A stretch of DNA of 16,532 nt, from contig JAGLQR010000008.1 of assembly GCA_023136725.1 (NCBI GenBank), forward strand, positions 1 to 16,532. The letters run 5' to 3'. Below the pieces are notes generated by a model that searched no databases, was not told the DNA's origin, and saw nothing but the letters and a program-made list of their open reading frames with translations. This document shows positions 6,652 through 14,110 of this stretch, piece after piece; positions within the stretch are counted from its first letter, which is position 1; the number at the start of each line of letters is the position of its first letter. The position numbers and the translations under genes were made by a program. Source of the stretch: Candidatus Aminicenantota bacterium. GTDB taxonomy: Bacteria; Acidobacteriota; Aminicenantia; UBA2199.

Positions 6652-8022
6652 TATATCACTCTTTAATTTTTCTATCTCACCTTTTATTATTTTTTCAGCC
6701 AGAGGTGGAACTATTTCCCACAAGATCTCTTTTACGGAAACAGTTAATCTGTCTTCGATTTTCTCCACAATTTTATTGCTCCCCTGCAGGTTTGTGAGGC
6801 TGGCCAGTTGATCAGCCAGGCCATCTTTATCCATCTTTTCTGCTGTTTCTTCCTTGGGAGTTACCGGCTCGATCTTCTCCTTACTTTCGGTCTCAAGTTT
6901 CTCAAGAACTTCTTTTATTTCTTCAGACTTTTCTTTCGTTTCTTCCTTAGAGTCCATATCCGGGACTTCCTCTTCCTTATCTGAGATGGTCACGGGATCA
7001 GATACTGAGTTGCTCTCAACTTCGGCATTGTTAATGGAGAAAACATTTTCAAGATCTGAAGAGTTCATATTGCTTAAAGAGGGGTCAAGTTGATCCTTTC
7101 CTTCCTCAGGAACTTCATTTGCTTCCTCTGTTTTCTGAGGTTCCACGGGACTTTCCGTTACCAGGGGGTCGGATACGGTTTCCTGAACCACTTCCTTCTG
7201 TTGATCGATATTTTTCTGAATATTGATCTCCTCCATCGTAAGAGAACCAATCTCAAGCTCTTCCTCCTGAATACGGATATTTTCCTTTATAATAGCTTCT
7301 TCATCTGCGACAGGCTCGATCTCTGAAGATTTTCCTGCAGAATCTTCAAAAGGATTGGATATCTCTTCGCCTACATCAGGTGATAATTTATCTTCGCTTT
7401 CTCCAAATCCGGCCCCCTGGGTTATTTCTTCAGAGGGGAGGACTTCCTCTTTAATGGAAGTCTCGGAGTCGGGGGCAACGATAGTGTCCATTAATCCTCC
7501 AGGGTCACCCTCACTTTGTACATCAGAGAAATCAATTGAATCAGATTTGTCCATAATATCACTTATTTCAGAGATCTCTTCCGGCATTGAAGAGGGAATA
7601 TCTATGGTTTCAGTTGATTCAGGTTCAGGTTCAGGTGCTGGTTCGGATTCGGGTTCATCCACAATGCTTTTTATAGTAATCACAAGTGCTTTGGAATCAA
7701 ATGGTTTTGTTATAAAATCTTCATATTTGAGTCCGCTCAGCTGTTCCTCATCGACAGGTTCAAATCCTCCCTTGATCAGGAAGACCTTTGTGTTCTTCAG
7801 CTCATCGCTTTCATTGATGAATTTACATACTTCATAGCCGTTCATCTCGGGAAGTTTTATGTCAACAAGCACAACCGATGGCTTCAGCTCAAGAAGTTTA
7901 TCGGTAATGTCCTGGCCGTTCTCATAGCTTACCAGTTCAATGTCTTCTTCATCAGAAAAAGAGAGTTCTACTATTCTTCGGATGGTATAACTGTTATCTG
8001 CAAGTACGATATTTTTTTTCAT
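6634..8022 (-). CDS. Response regulator with degenerate receiver, long acidic linker and C-terminal helical domain
   Basis: Residues 1-120 form a CheY-like receiver domain, residues 121-415 a low-complexity linker very rich in Glu, Asp and Ser (starting with a Glu-Pro-Ser repeat at about 123-136), and residues 416-462 a helical segment containing EILWEIVPPLAEKIIKGEI. A similar C-terminal segment occurs in receiver proteins of Deltaproteobacteria and related phyla. Counting from phosphoacceptor Asp54 (VLVDIKLPEMNG), the CheY Asp13 position is Asn10, the Thr87 position is Lys84, and Lys109 is conserved as Lys106. It has no DNA-binding output domain, signal peptide or membrane segment. No histidine kinase is in the window. 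AGGGGGG stands just before the ATG. Its role is unknown; protein-protein or localisation signalling is more likely than transcription control. Confidence 0.85.
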   Translation of the reverse strand: MKKNIVLADNSYTIRRIVELSFSDEEDIELVSYENGQDITDKLLELKPSVVLVDIKLPEMNGYEVCKFINESDELKNTKVFLIKGGFEPVDEEQLSGLKYEDFITKPFDSKALVITIKSIVDEPESEPAPEPEPESTETIDIPSSMPEEISEISDIMDKSDSIDFSDVQSEGDPGGLMDTIVAPDSETSIKEEVLPSEEITQGAGFGESEDKLSPDVGEEISNPFEDSAGKSSEIEPVADEEAIIKENIRIQEEELEIGSLTMEEINIQKNIDQQKEVVQETVSDPLVTESPVEPQKTEEANEVPEEGKDQLDPSLSNMNSSDLENVFSINNAEVESNSVSDPVTISDKEEEVPDMDSKEETKEKSEEIKEVLEKLETESKEKIEPVTPKEETAEKMDKDGLADQLASLTNLQGSNKIVEKIEDRLTVSVKEILWEIVPPLAEKIIKGEIEKLKSDIEKEYK

Positions 8023-8041
8023 AATCCCCCCTACAGATAGA

Positions 8042-8071
8042 CTTTTACCATTTTTTAAATAATAATGTCAA
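8042..8071 (-). promoter_or_regulatory. Candidate promoter for the response-regulator gene
   Basis: On the minus strand, a perfect TTGACA (8071-8066) is followed after 18 bp by TAAAAG (8047-8042). The predicted start at about 8035 leaves a short leader that contains the AGGGGGG ribosome-binding site. Confidence 0.55.
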
Positions 8072-8110
8072 GAAAAGTAAAGAGGTTTTTTTTAAAAAGC
8101 AGTCTATAAC

Positions 8111-8139
8111 TTGACTTTGTCGTTTTTATAATGTATAAG
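8111..8139 (+). promoter_or_regulatory. Candidate promoter for the M23 peptidase gene
   Basis: TTGACT (8111-8116) and TATAAG (8134-8139) are 17 bp apart. A second, perfect TATAAT (8127-8132) overlaps the spacer but is only 10 bp from TTGACT and has no other good -35 box. With TATAAG the start would be at about 8146, five bases before the ATG, and would cut into GGAGA at 8142-8146. With TATAAT the ribosome-binding site would be kept. Confidence 0.5.
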
Positions 8140-8150
8140 TCGGAGATAAA

Positions 8151-9077
8151 ATGAGATCTAAGAATAAATCATATTCGATAATAATTGTTTCAGACGCAAC
8201 TTCAACCAATAAAGAGCTTTTTCTGTCATCAAAATTCATCAGGAATTCACTTATAGCCGTTGTTCTGCTTGTTGCTTTGTTCGGTTATGTGATCTTTGAT
8301 TACCTCACTTTGTCCATTGATAATCAAAAGATGGGAAGGCTTGAAGTGGAAAATGAAAGAAAAACAAAGATTATTTCAGAGCTCACAAGAAATGTTGATA
8401 AAGCTCAGAGAAGTCTTACGAAAATGGAGAATTTTAAGAAGAGAATTCTCATAGCCGCAGGGCTTACATCTCCTTCAGCCTTGCAGGAGATCGGAACAGG
8501 TGGCGGCCCTATAGCTGATATTTCTACCGATGTTGAATTGATTGACAGCAATCTGGATCTCACCATGCCTAAAAGGAAGGTTGATATACTGGAGAAATCG
8601 AGAAATAATAATATTAACGCAAAAAAGATGGAGAATGATCTTCAATTTGTTGAAAACGTTATTGATAAACAAAAAGTAAGACTGGCTTCAACTCCGTCAA
8701 TATGGCCCACAAAAGGATACCTTACAAATTCTTTCGGAAGGAGAATTCATCCTCTCACCGGGAAAAGGAGTTTCCATTACGGCCAGGATATTGCGACTCA
8801 ATCCGGAAATAAAGTTATAGCTCCTGCAAATGGTGTTATCCTTGTAGCAGAATACAGAGATTATTATGGAAAGATGGTAATAATTGATCATAATTTCGGC
8901 TACACTTCCCGATACGGCCACTTAGCGGCATTTAATGTCAAGGAAGGGGATCGTGTTACAAGGGGGCAGGTGATCGGCTTTGTTGGGAATACAGGGCGGA
9001 GCACAGCTCCTCATCTTCATTATGAAGTGCGCTTCATGGGTAAGGCGATCAACCCCATGAACTTCATCATAGATTAA
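8151..9077 (+). CDS. M23-family peptidase, membrane-anchored (probable peptidoglycan hydrolase or divisome factor)
   Basis: The 308-residue protein has a short charged N-terminus of about 30 residues, one membrane segment (about 33-54), a coiled-coil stretch (about 58-100), a variable linker with a second helical piece (about 145-178), and a C-terminal LytM/M23 domain (about 185-308). Zinc ligands are visible as HYGQD (His209, Asp213) and HLH (His288, His290), and the YGHL motif supplies His257. All expected catalytic residues are present, so it should be an active endopeptidase on peptide cross-links, unlike the degenerate EnvC/NlpD activators. The periplasm is the likely site. It is divergent from the response-regulator gene across a 128-bp gap that carries a candidate promoter for each. 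Confidence 0.92.
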   Translation: MRSKNKSYSIIIVSDATSTNKELFLSSKFIRNSLIAVVLLVALFGYVIFDYLTLSIDNQKMGRLEVENERKTKIISELTRNVDKAQRSLTKMENFKKRILIAAGLTSPSALQEIGTGGGPIADISTDVELIDSNLDLTMPKRKVDILEKSRNNNINAKKMENDLQFVENVIDKQKVRLASTPSIWPTKGYLTNSFGRRIHPLTGKRSFHYGQDIATQSGNKVIAPANGVILVAEYRDYYGKMVIIDHNFGYTSRYGHLAAFNVKEGDRVTRGQVIGFVGNTGRSTAPHLHYEVRFMGKAINPMNFIID

Positions 9078-9164
9078 AATAAATCTGCCTTGTCAGGCCT
9101 TAAAATTTCTGTTTGTTCATGTGAGCCGTTAGCTCTTGTGGTAAAATTGTAATAGTGGATATAA

Positions 9165-10448
9165 ATGAGTGATCTTAAGAAAAAACTGGATTTTATTACG
9201 GGAAAAAACAAAAAAAATCAGGTTGAATCAATAACAGATTCACAAGGTTTATCAACAAAGCAAAAACTTGAAGAACTTGTTAATAAAAATCTGAAGAACC
9301 GGTCTCTGAAAATAAAAGAAGAACGTACTCAAGAAAATATAAATTTTGATAATGATTTTGAAGTTATAAATTACAATTATCCGATGAGTTCTGTTTTTGG
9401 GAAAGTGACCCTTAGTGAATGGGATGATACGGGAGCCTCTACTATTTCAACTATTTTTAATGATCCTGAGCTTGGAGACATAGATCCGCTGAAGCTATTG
9501 TATTTTGATACTGAAACGACAGGACTTTCAGGAGGGACAGGAACGATCCCTTTCATGCTCGGTTTCGGATTTATTGAAGGCAATTCCTTTGAGGTCCGGA
9601 TATTTGTGCTCAATGATCCTGCAAGAGAAGGGTTATTCCTTGAAGAGGTAGACCGGTTTCTTGATGAGTTGGATATAGCGGGTGTTGTCACTTACAACGG
9701 GAAATCTTTTGATTATCCTCTCATGGAAACCAGGTATATTTTGAACAGGAAAAAATTTCCCCTGCTGGATTATCCTCACCTGGATTATCTTACTCCTGCA
9801 AGGATGATATGGAAAAATACTTTTGAATCAAGAAAACTCGGGTATCTGGGAGATATCCTTCTCAACATCTCAAGGGATGATGATGTAGATGGAAGCCTCA
9901 TCCCGAGATTGTATTTTGAGTATCTCAGGTCAGGGAATTTTTCAATGATCGAAAAAGTAGTTGAACATAATGCGCTTGATATTGTAGGGCTTTCAGCATT
10001 ACTTCTCCTGGGCTGCAGGTACATTGATGATATATCCAGAACTTCAGAAGAGGGAGAAATACTTGGTGTGGCGCTCCTGAACGAAAAATCCGGATTGTTT
10101 TCTGATGCAGAGAAATTTTATAATCACCTCAACAAGCATGCATTGAGAGATGAGATAATTGCACAATCGGTGAAGAGGCTTGCTCTCATAAAAAAAAAGA
10201 AAAAATTGTTCGAAGAAGCGGAAGGGTTGTGGAAAACATTGTCCGAGCATGGAGATAAACTGGCATTCAGAGAGATGTCTATCTATCTTGAGCACAGGAA
10301 AAAAGATTTTGCCGGAGCTGTAGAATTTGTAGAGAAGGGGCTTGAGTTGGCGGAAATTTCGGAAGCTCAGCGGAAAGACTTTGAGAAGAGGCTCGCCCGG
10401 CTTAAGCGAAAAATTGCAGGAATTTCTGGTGGTATAGTTAAATATTAA
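9165..10448 (+). CDS. YprB-like RNase H-fold exonuclease with C-terminal helical (TPR-like) tail
   Basis: Residues about 110-285 form an RNase H-fold exonuclease domain of the YprB type. The DEDD-type acidic residues are visible: FDTETTGL (Asp115, Glu117), TYNGKSFDYPL (Asp183) and EHNALDIVGL (His268, Asp272). The first 60 residues are charged and probably flexible, and residues 60-110 may form an extra strand region. Residues about 298-427 look like helical repeats of TPR type. No signal peptide is present, so it acts in the cytoplasm on an unknown nucleic acid. The start at 9165 has no clear Shine-Dalgarno sequence. It lies 87 bp after the M23 gene and 18 bp ahead of the S46 peptidase gene, so it may be co-transcribed with the latter. 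B. subtilis yprB sits next to the helicase gene yprA; no helicase is present here. Confidence 0.85.
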   Translation: MSDLKKKLDFITGKNKKNQVESITDSQGLSTKQKLEELVNKNLKNRSLKIKEERTQENINFDNDFEVINYNYPMSSVFGKVTLSEWDDTGASTISTIFNDPELGDIDPLKLLYFDTETTGLSGGTGTIPFMLGFGFIEGNSFEVRIFVLNDPAREGLFLEEVDRFLDELDIAGVVTYNGKSFDYPLMETRYILNRKKFPLLDYPHLDYLTPARMIWKNTFESRKLGYLGDILLNISRDDDVDGSLIPRLYFEYLRSGNFSMIEKVVEHNALDIVGLSALLLLGCRYIDDISRTSEEGEILGVALLNEKSGLFSDAEKFYNHLNKHALRDEIIAQSVKRLALIKKKKKLFEEAEGLWKTLSEHGDKLAFREMSIYLEHRKKDFAGAVEFVEKGLELAEISEAQRKDFEKRLARLKRKIAGISGGIVKY

Positions 10449-10456
10449 TAGATTTT

Positions 10457-10461
10457 GGAGG
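10457..10461 (+). promoter_or_regulatory. Ribosome-binding site fixing the start of the S46 peptidase
   Basis: GGAGG lies five bases before the ATG at 10467. The in-frame TTG at 10455 overlaps this site and has none of its own, so the ATG is preferred. Confidence 0.85.
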
Positions 10462-10466
10462 TTTTA

Positions 10467-12599
10467 ATGTCAAAACTTATGTTAATTTTCCTTATTATTT
10501 CAATGTTGGGTATAGGTTCCTACTCTGATGATGGGATGTGGATGCCTCATCAGATGAAAGACCTGAATCTTGAAAAAGAGGGTCTTAAGATGGATCCGGG
10601 AGATCTGTATAATAAAGATGGTACTGGGATTATGAGTGCCGTTGTGAATCTTGGTGGAGGGACAGGGAGTTTTGTCAGCCCTGAGGGTTTGATCCTTACC
10701 AATCATCATGTCGCCTTCGGTGCCATACAAAAGGCATCGAATAAAAAAAATGACTATATTCTTAATGGATTTCTGGCAAAGAGCCGGGAAATGGAAATAC
10801 CAGCTATCGGTTATATTGCAGATGTTCTGCTTGGTTATGAAGAAGTTACCGGTTTATTTCAAAAGGTTTTGAAAGGAGTTACAGATCCGGAAGAGCGGTA
10901 TAAAGTAATAGAAAAACTGGAAAAAGAGATCATATCGGAAAAAGAAACAGAGGCGAAGGACAGGAGATGTGTAATCAAATCTATGTATAGCGGAAGCCGA
11001 TATTACTTGTTCAGGTTCAAAAGACTTCATGATATTCGCCTTGTATATTCGCCGCCCGGATCAATAGGAAACTTCGGTGGGGATGTTGATAATTGGATGT
11101 GGCCCCGTCATACAGGAGATTTTTCTTATCTGAGAGCATATGTTTCATCAGATAATAAAGGAATAAAATTTAACAAGAGCAATGTCCCTTACAAACCGAA
11201 ATCTTACCTGAAGATCTCAATAGAAGGATTAAGTGAAGGGGACTTCACATTTGTGATGGGGTATCCGGGAAGAACTTACCGGAATATGACAGTGTCAGAA
11301 CTGGTGGCTGATATCGGTAAGTTGACGGATGCAATCGATTTCAGGGAAGAACTGATTGGTTTTCTTGAGAAAATTTGGAAAGATAACAGAGAGGTCCAGA
11401 TCAGGTATGCATCGCTTCACAAAGGTTTAAACAACGGATTGAAAAATTATACCGGAAAACTTGAAGGTTTTAAATCCAACAAACTGGTTGGACTTAAAAA
11501 AAGGGAAGAGTCTGAGTTTATTGAATGGTGTGATCGAGAAAATGAAGAGAAAAAAATTAAAGTTAATTTAAATCAAATAGCAAGTAATATAGAAAAGAAC
11601 ACAAACCTGGATCGAAGATCTAAGACGCTGAAAAATCTGATAAGCAGGTATGGGAATGCAATGCTTCGGAATGCACACACAATTTACCGTTCTGTGTTAG
11701 AAAAAGAAAAACCTGATATAGAAAGGGAGCCAGGGTATCAGAAAAGGGATTATCATAAAATTCTTGTGCGGCTTGAACATGCTGAGAAAAATTATCAGCT
11801 TGAAACAGACAGGAAGTTATTTAAATTTATTCTCAATTTAGTGAAGGGGAAAGAGAGAGCATTGTGGCCCGGGACATTTAGACAGGTATTGGCAGACAAT
11901 AAAATTAATGATTTTGTTGATAAACTCTATAGTAAAACATCAATCAATGATAAGGAAATCCGACTGAAAATGTTCAAAATGAATTTGAAACAACTTATAG
12001 AAACAGGGGATCCGTTCATTCTCCTTGCATCAAAACTTGAAAAAGAGATGAAAATCATCAGGGACAGGCAAAAAGTTGTCAGACAGGAGAGGGAAGATCT
12101 TAAGAGAATTTACATTAATGGCATGATGGAGTTTAAGAAGGGAAGGATCGCACCGGATGCCAACTCTTCAATACGCTTCACATATGGAACTATTAAAGGA
12201 TACAGCCCGGCAGATGGAGTTTATTATGAACCTTTTACCACATTAAGAGGTGTGTTGGAAAAGGAAACCGGAAAAGATCCCTTTATTGTTCCTCCGGACT
12301 TGAAGAAACTTTCGGTTGAAAAAAAATTCGGATCCTACATGGATAAAAAGAAAGGCGATGTAGTAGTATGTTTTCTAAACACTACCAATGTGACAGGAGG
12401 AAATTCAGGTTCACCTGTCCTTAATGCAAAAGGAGAAATGGTCGGTATTGTATTTGATATGACATATGAAAGTGTTACAGGCGATTACTATGTAATTCCC
12501 CGATACCAAAGGACCATTCATGTAGATACCCGGTATGTATTGTTTGTTACTGATTTTGTAGCAGGAGCTGATTTCCTGATCAGAGAAATGGGATTTTGA
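10467..12599 (+). CDS. S46-family dipeptidyl-peptidase (DPP7/DPP11-like), exported
   Basis: S46 peptidases are periplasmic serine enzymes that remove dipeptides from peptide N-termini. The 710-residue length fits the family. A hydrophobic signal peptide covers residues 1 to about 20, and the mature protein would begin near DDGMWMPHQM, the usual S46 start. The catalytic triad is visible: His in LILTNHHV (80/81), Asp218 in WPRHTGDFS, and Ser647 in TGGNSGSPV. The helical insert lies between about 300 and 560. The S1 specificity residue, Gly in DPP7 (hydrophobic P1) and Arg in DPP11 (acidic P1), corresponds by spacing from the catalytic Ser to Met665 (VFDM), so substrate preference cannot be read off. 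The gene follows the nuclease gene by 18 bp and converges on a POT peptide transporter with a 14-bp gap. Confidence 0.95.
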   Translation: MSKLMLIFLIISMLGIGSYSDDGMWMPHQMKDLNLEKEGLKMDPGDLYNKDGTGIMSAVVNLGGGTGSFVSPEGLILTNHHVAFGAIQKASNKKNDYILNGFLAKSREMEIPAIGYIADVLLGYEEVTGLFQKVLKGVTDPEERYKVIEKLEKEIISEKETEAKDRRCVIKSMYSGSRYYLFRFKRLHDIRLVYSPPGSIGNFGGDVDNWMWPRHTGDFSYLRAYVSSDNKGIKFNKSNVPYKPKSYLKISIEGLSEGDFTFVMGYPGRTYRNMTVSELVADIGKLTDAIDFREELIGFLEKIWKDNREVQIRYASLHKGLNNGLKNYTGKLEGFKSNKLVGLKKREESEFIEWCDRENEEKKIKVNLNQIASNIEKNTNLDRRSKTLKNLISRYGNAMLRNAHTIYRSVLEKEKPDIEREPGYQKRDYHKILVRLEHAEKNYQLETDRKLFKFILNLVKGKERALWPGTFRQVLADNKINDFVDKLYSKTSINDKEIRLKMFKMNLKQLIETGDPFILLASKLEKEMKIIRDRQKVVRQEREDLKRIYINGMMEFKKGRIAPDANSSIRFTYGTIKGYSPADGVYYEPFTTLRGVLEKETGKDPFIVPPDLKKLSVEKKFGSYMDKKKGDVVVCFLNTTNVTGGNSGSPVLNAKGEMVGIVFDMTYESVTGDYYVIPRYQRTIHVDTRYVLFVTDFVAGADFLIREMGF

Positions 12600-12613
12600 T
12601 CTTATCAGCTCTT

Positions 12614-13933
12614 CTATTGCACCTTTTTTCTGTCGATCCTCGTTGTAACAAAATTATAGATAATAAGAGCAATTGCCGAGACCAGCCCTATCGCTGCAAA
12701 ATAATACCAGATCATATAGGATTTATCATATGCATGCAGTTTTTCAGCAGCGGTCAGAAATCTCGGATCGGGGCAGTATTCGGTTAGTAAATATCCTGAC
12801 AGGCCGAATCCCAGAAGTGAGGCCAGGAATGAATGAAGGTGGCTGAATCCGAGGTATAATCCTTCTTCACCCTTTGGAGCCTGAAGTGAAAAGAATTCCA
12901 GGAATCGTGGAGAAATAAAACATTCAGCAAGGCCCTGCAGCATAATCCCGAAAATGAGCATCACTGTTATAGGGTGCAATGTAAACAATCCGAATATTGA
13001 AACTGATTGTCCTGTTACGGATTCCAGAACGGGACTCAATGCCATAGTGAGTGCTGAGAGGGGCATTATGAACATTCCGATAGTCATTGAAGAAACAGCT
13101 CTCACCTTTCGCATTAATTGAGTTATCAGGACTACAAAGATCATTACTATAGCAGGGTTCACATTTGCGATCCATTCAGGTTTTGCATGTTCCCCCACTG
13201 TCCTTATCACATATTTCGGCATGGTTGCATAAAGCTGGTGCTGGATCATCCAGAATCCGGTAACAATAATTATCAGCGTTATCAGCCGGAGGTTGGATAC
13301 GATCCTTATAAATCCTTCCCATGTCTCTTTAAGTGATTTTCCCTCGCCGCTATGATTCGAATTTTTATAAAAGAAATATACGACTATAAGTGCAATGATG
13401 GTCATTGTCGCTGAGAAGAAATTTATTGACTTTATACCAATATTTATCCTCATGGGTGCCGCAAAAGTTTTCCCGAGGAAAGCCCCTATATTAACTACCA
13501 TGTAAAAGAGGGAATAGCCTCTTGCTCTGGTTTCTTCATTGGTTGTAACAGCGACAGTACCTGTGATGATCGATTTAATAAAAGATCCCCCGATCATGAC
13601 GATGACAAGAGTTGGTATAACCATAAGTTTGTAGGGGAAGAGTCCGAGAAATAAATATCCGATACTGAGAAGCGAGAAAGCGAGGATAATTCCCTTACGA
13701 AACCCGATTTTGTCTGCGAGGGCTCCGGCAAAAGGCGGGAGGAAATAAAGTCCGGCCGAAAATCCACCGCTTATCCATGCTGCCCATATATCGTTGTAGC
13801 CTACAACATTTGTAAGATAGAGTGTTATTGCAATGAAGACCGCATAGTATGCAGCCCTTTCGAAAAACTCAACCAGGTTCGCGATCCAGAATGTAGCAGG
13901 AAATTTCCAGGTTGTACTTTTGCTTGTTACCAT
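12614..13933 (-). CDS. POT/PTR-family (MFS) proton-dependent di/tripeptide transporter
   Basis: The 439-residue protein is strongly hydrophobic throughout, consistent with about 12 membrane helices of a major facilitator transporter. The first helix carries EFFERAAYY, a form of the POT signature ExxERFxYYG that includes the proton-coupling ExxER residues. The Phe and last Gly of the signature differ. The cytoplasmic loop segment GALADKIGFRKGI matches the MFS loop 2-3 motif. The frame is open to 14035, but AAAGGAG six bases ahead of the ATG at 13933, and the hydrophilic, unconserved nature of the 34-residue extension, fix the start. It likely imports di/tripeptides across the inner membrane. 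Its neighbour across a 14-bp convergent gap is an S46 dipeptidyl-peptidase. The exact substrate is inferred from family and context. Confidence 0.88.
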   Translation of the reverse strand: MVTSKSTTWKFPATFWIANLVEFFERAAYYAVFIAITLYLTNVVGYNDIWAAWISGGFSAGLYFLPPFAGALADKIGFRKGIILAFSLLSIGYLFLGLFPYKLMVIPTLVIVMIGGSFIKSIITGTVAVTTNEETRARGYSLFYMVVNIGAFLGKTFAAPMRINIGIKSINFFSATMTIIALIVVYFFYKNSNHSGEGKSLKETWEGFIRIVSNLRLITLIIIVTGFWMIQHQLYATMPKYVIRTVGEHAKPEWIANVNPAIVMIFVVLITQLMRKVRAVSSMTIGMFIMPLSALTMALSPVLESVTGQSVSIFGLFTLHPITVMLIFGIMLQGLAECFISPRFLEFFSLQAPKGEEGLYLGFSHLHSFLASLLGFGLSGYLLTEYCPDPRFLTAAEKLHAYDKSYMIWYYFAAIGLVSAIALIIYNFVTTRIDRKKVQ

Positions 13934-13939
13934 TCGTTT

Positions 13940-13946
13940 CTCCTTT
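13940..13946 (-). promoter_or_regulatory. Ribosome-binding site fixing the start of the POT transporter
   Basis: AAAGGAG, read on the minus strand, lies six bases ahead of the ATG at 13933 and rules out the longer in-frame start at 14035. Confidence 0.85.
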
Positions 13947-13964
13947 ATCAGTGTAATGGGGATA

Positions 13965-13993
13965 TCTATAGCATCCTGGTGGGATATTTGCAA
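13965..13993 (-). promoter_or_regulatory. Candidate promoter for the POT transporter
   Basis: On the minus strand, TTGCAA (13993-13988) is followed after 17 bp by TATAGA (13970-13965), preceded by TGC to give an extended -10. The predicted start at about 13958 leaves a 25-base leader containing AAAGGAG. Confidence 0.55.
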
Positions 13994-13995
13994 AT

Positions 13996-14024
13996 CAAAG
14001 ATGAAAATGATGGAATAATCTTTG
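13996..14024. repeat. 7-bp inverted repeat in the POT / gamma-lyase intergenic region
   Basis: CAAAGAT (13996-14002) and ATCTTTG (14018-14024) are exact complements around 15 bases. They lie between the two divergent candidate promoters, just upstream of the POT -35 box. This could be an operator, but the arms are short and AT-rich, so chance is possible. Confidence 0.25.
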
Positions 14025-14065
14025 TTCCACTCCAATATTTCTAAGATAAAACCTAATACTTTCGG

Positions 14066-14094
14066 TTGTGCCAGAGGGGCATTTCGGATATAAT
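14066..14094 (+). promoter_or_regulatory. Candidate promoter for the gamma-lyase gene
   Basis: A perfect TATAAT (14089-14094) has a poor -35 match, TTGTGC (14066-14071), 17 bp upstream. The start would fall at about 14101, at the beginning of the AGGAG ribosome-binding site (14101-14105) that stands five bases before the ATG. Confidence 0.45.
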
Positions 14095-14110
14095 AAAATC
14101 AGGAGCATAA

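Noticed and set aside
7355..7837. 160-codon open frame on the plus strand, opposite the response regulator
   Set aside because: It is a Ser/Gly-rich shadow of the Glu/Asp-rich linker on the other strand, with no ribosome-binding site or family resemblance.
9078..9164. Terminator after the M23 peptidase gene
   Set aside because: Only a 4-bp stem (GCCT/AGGC, at about 9088-9099) is present, and no uninterrupted T-tract follows.
13934..14035. 34-residue N-terminal extension of the POT transporter
   Set aside because: It spans the candidate promoter and AAAGGAG, and is not a membrane or family segment.
13934..14110. SAM-type riboswitch or other leader ahead of the gamma-lyase gene
   Set aside because: The predicted leader is about 10 bases, and no conserved riboswitch core or terminator is visible.
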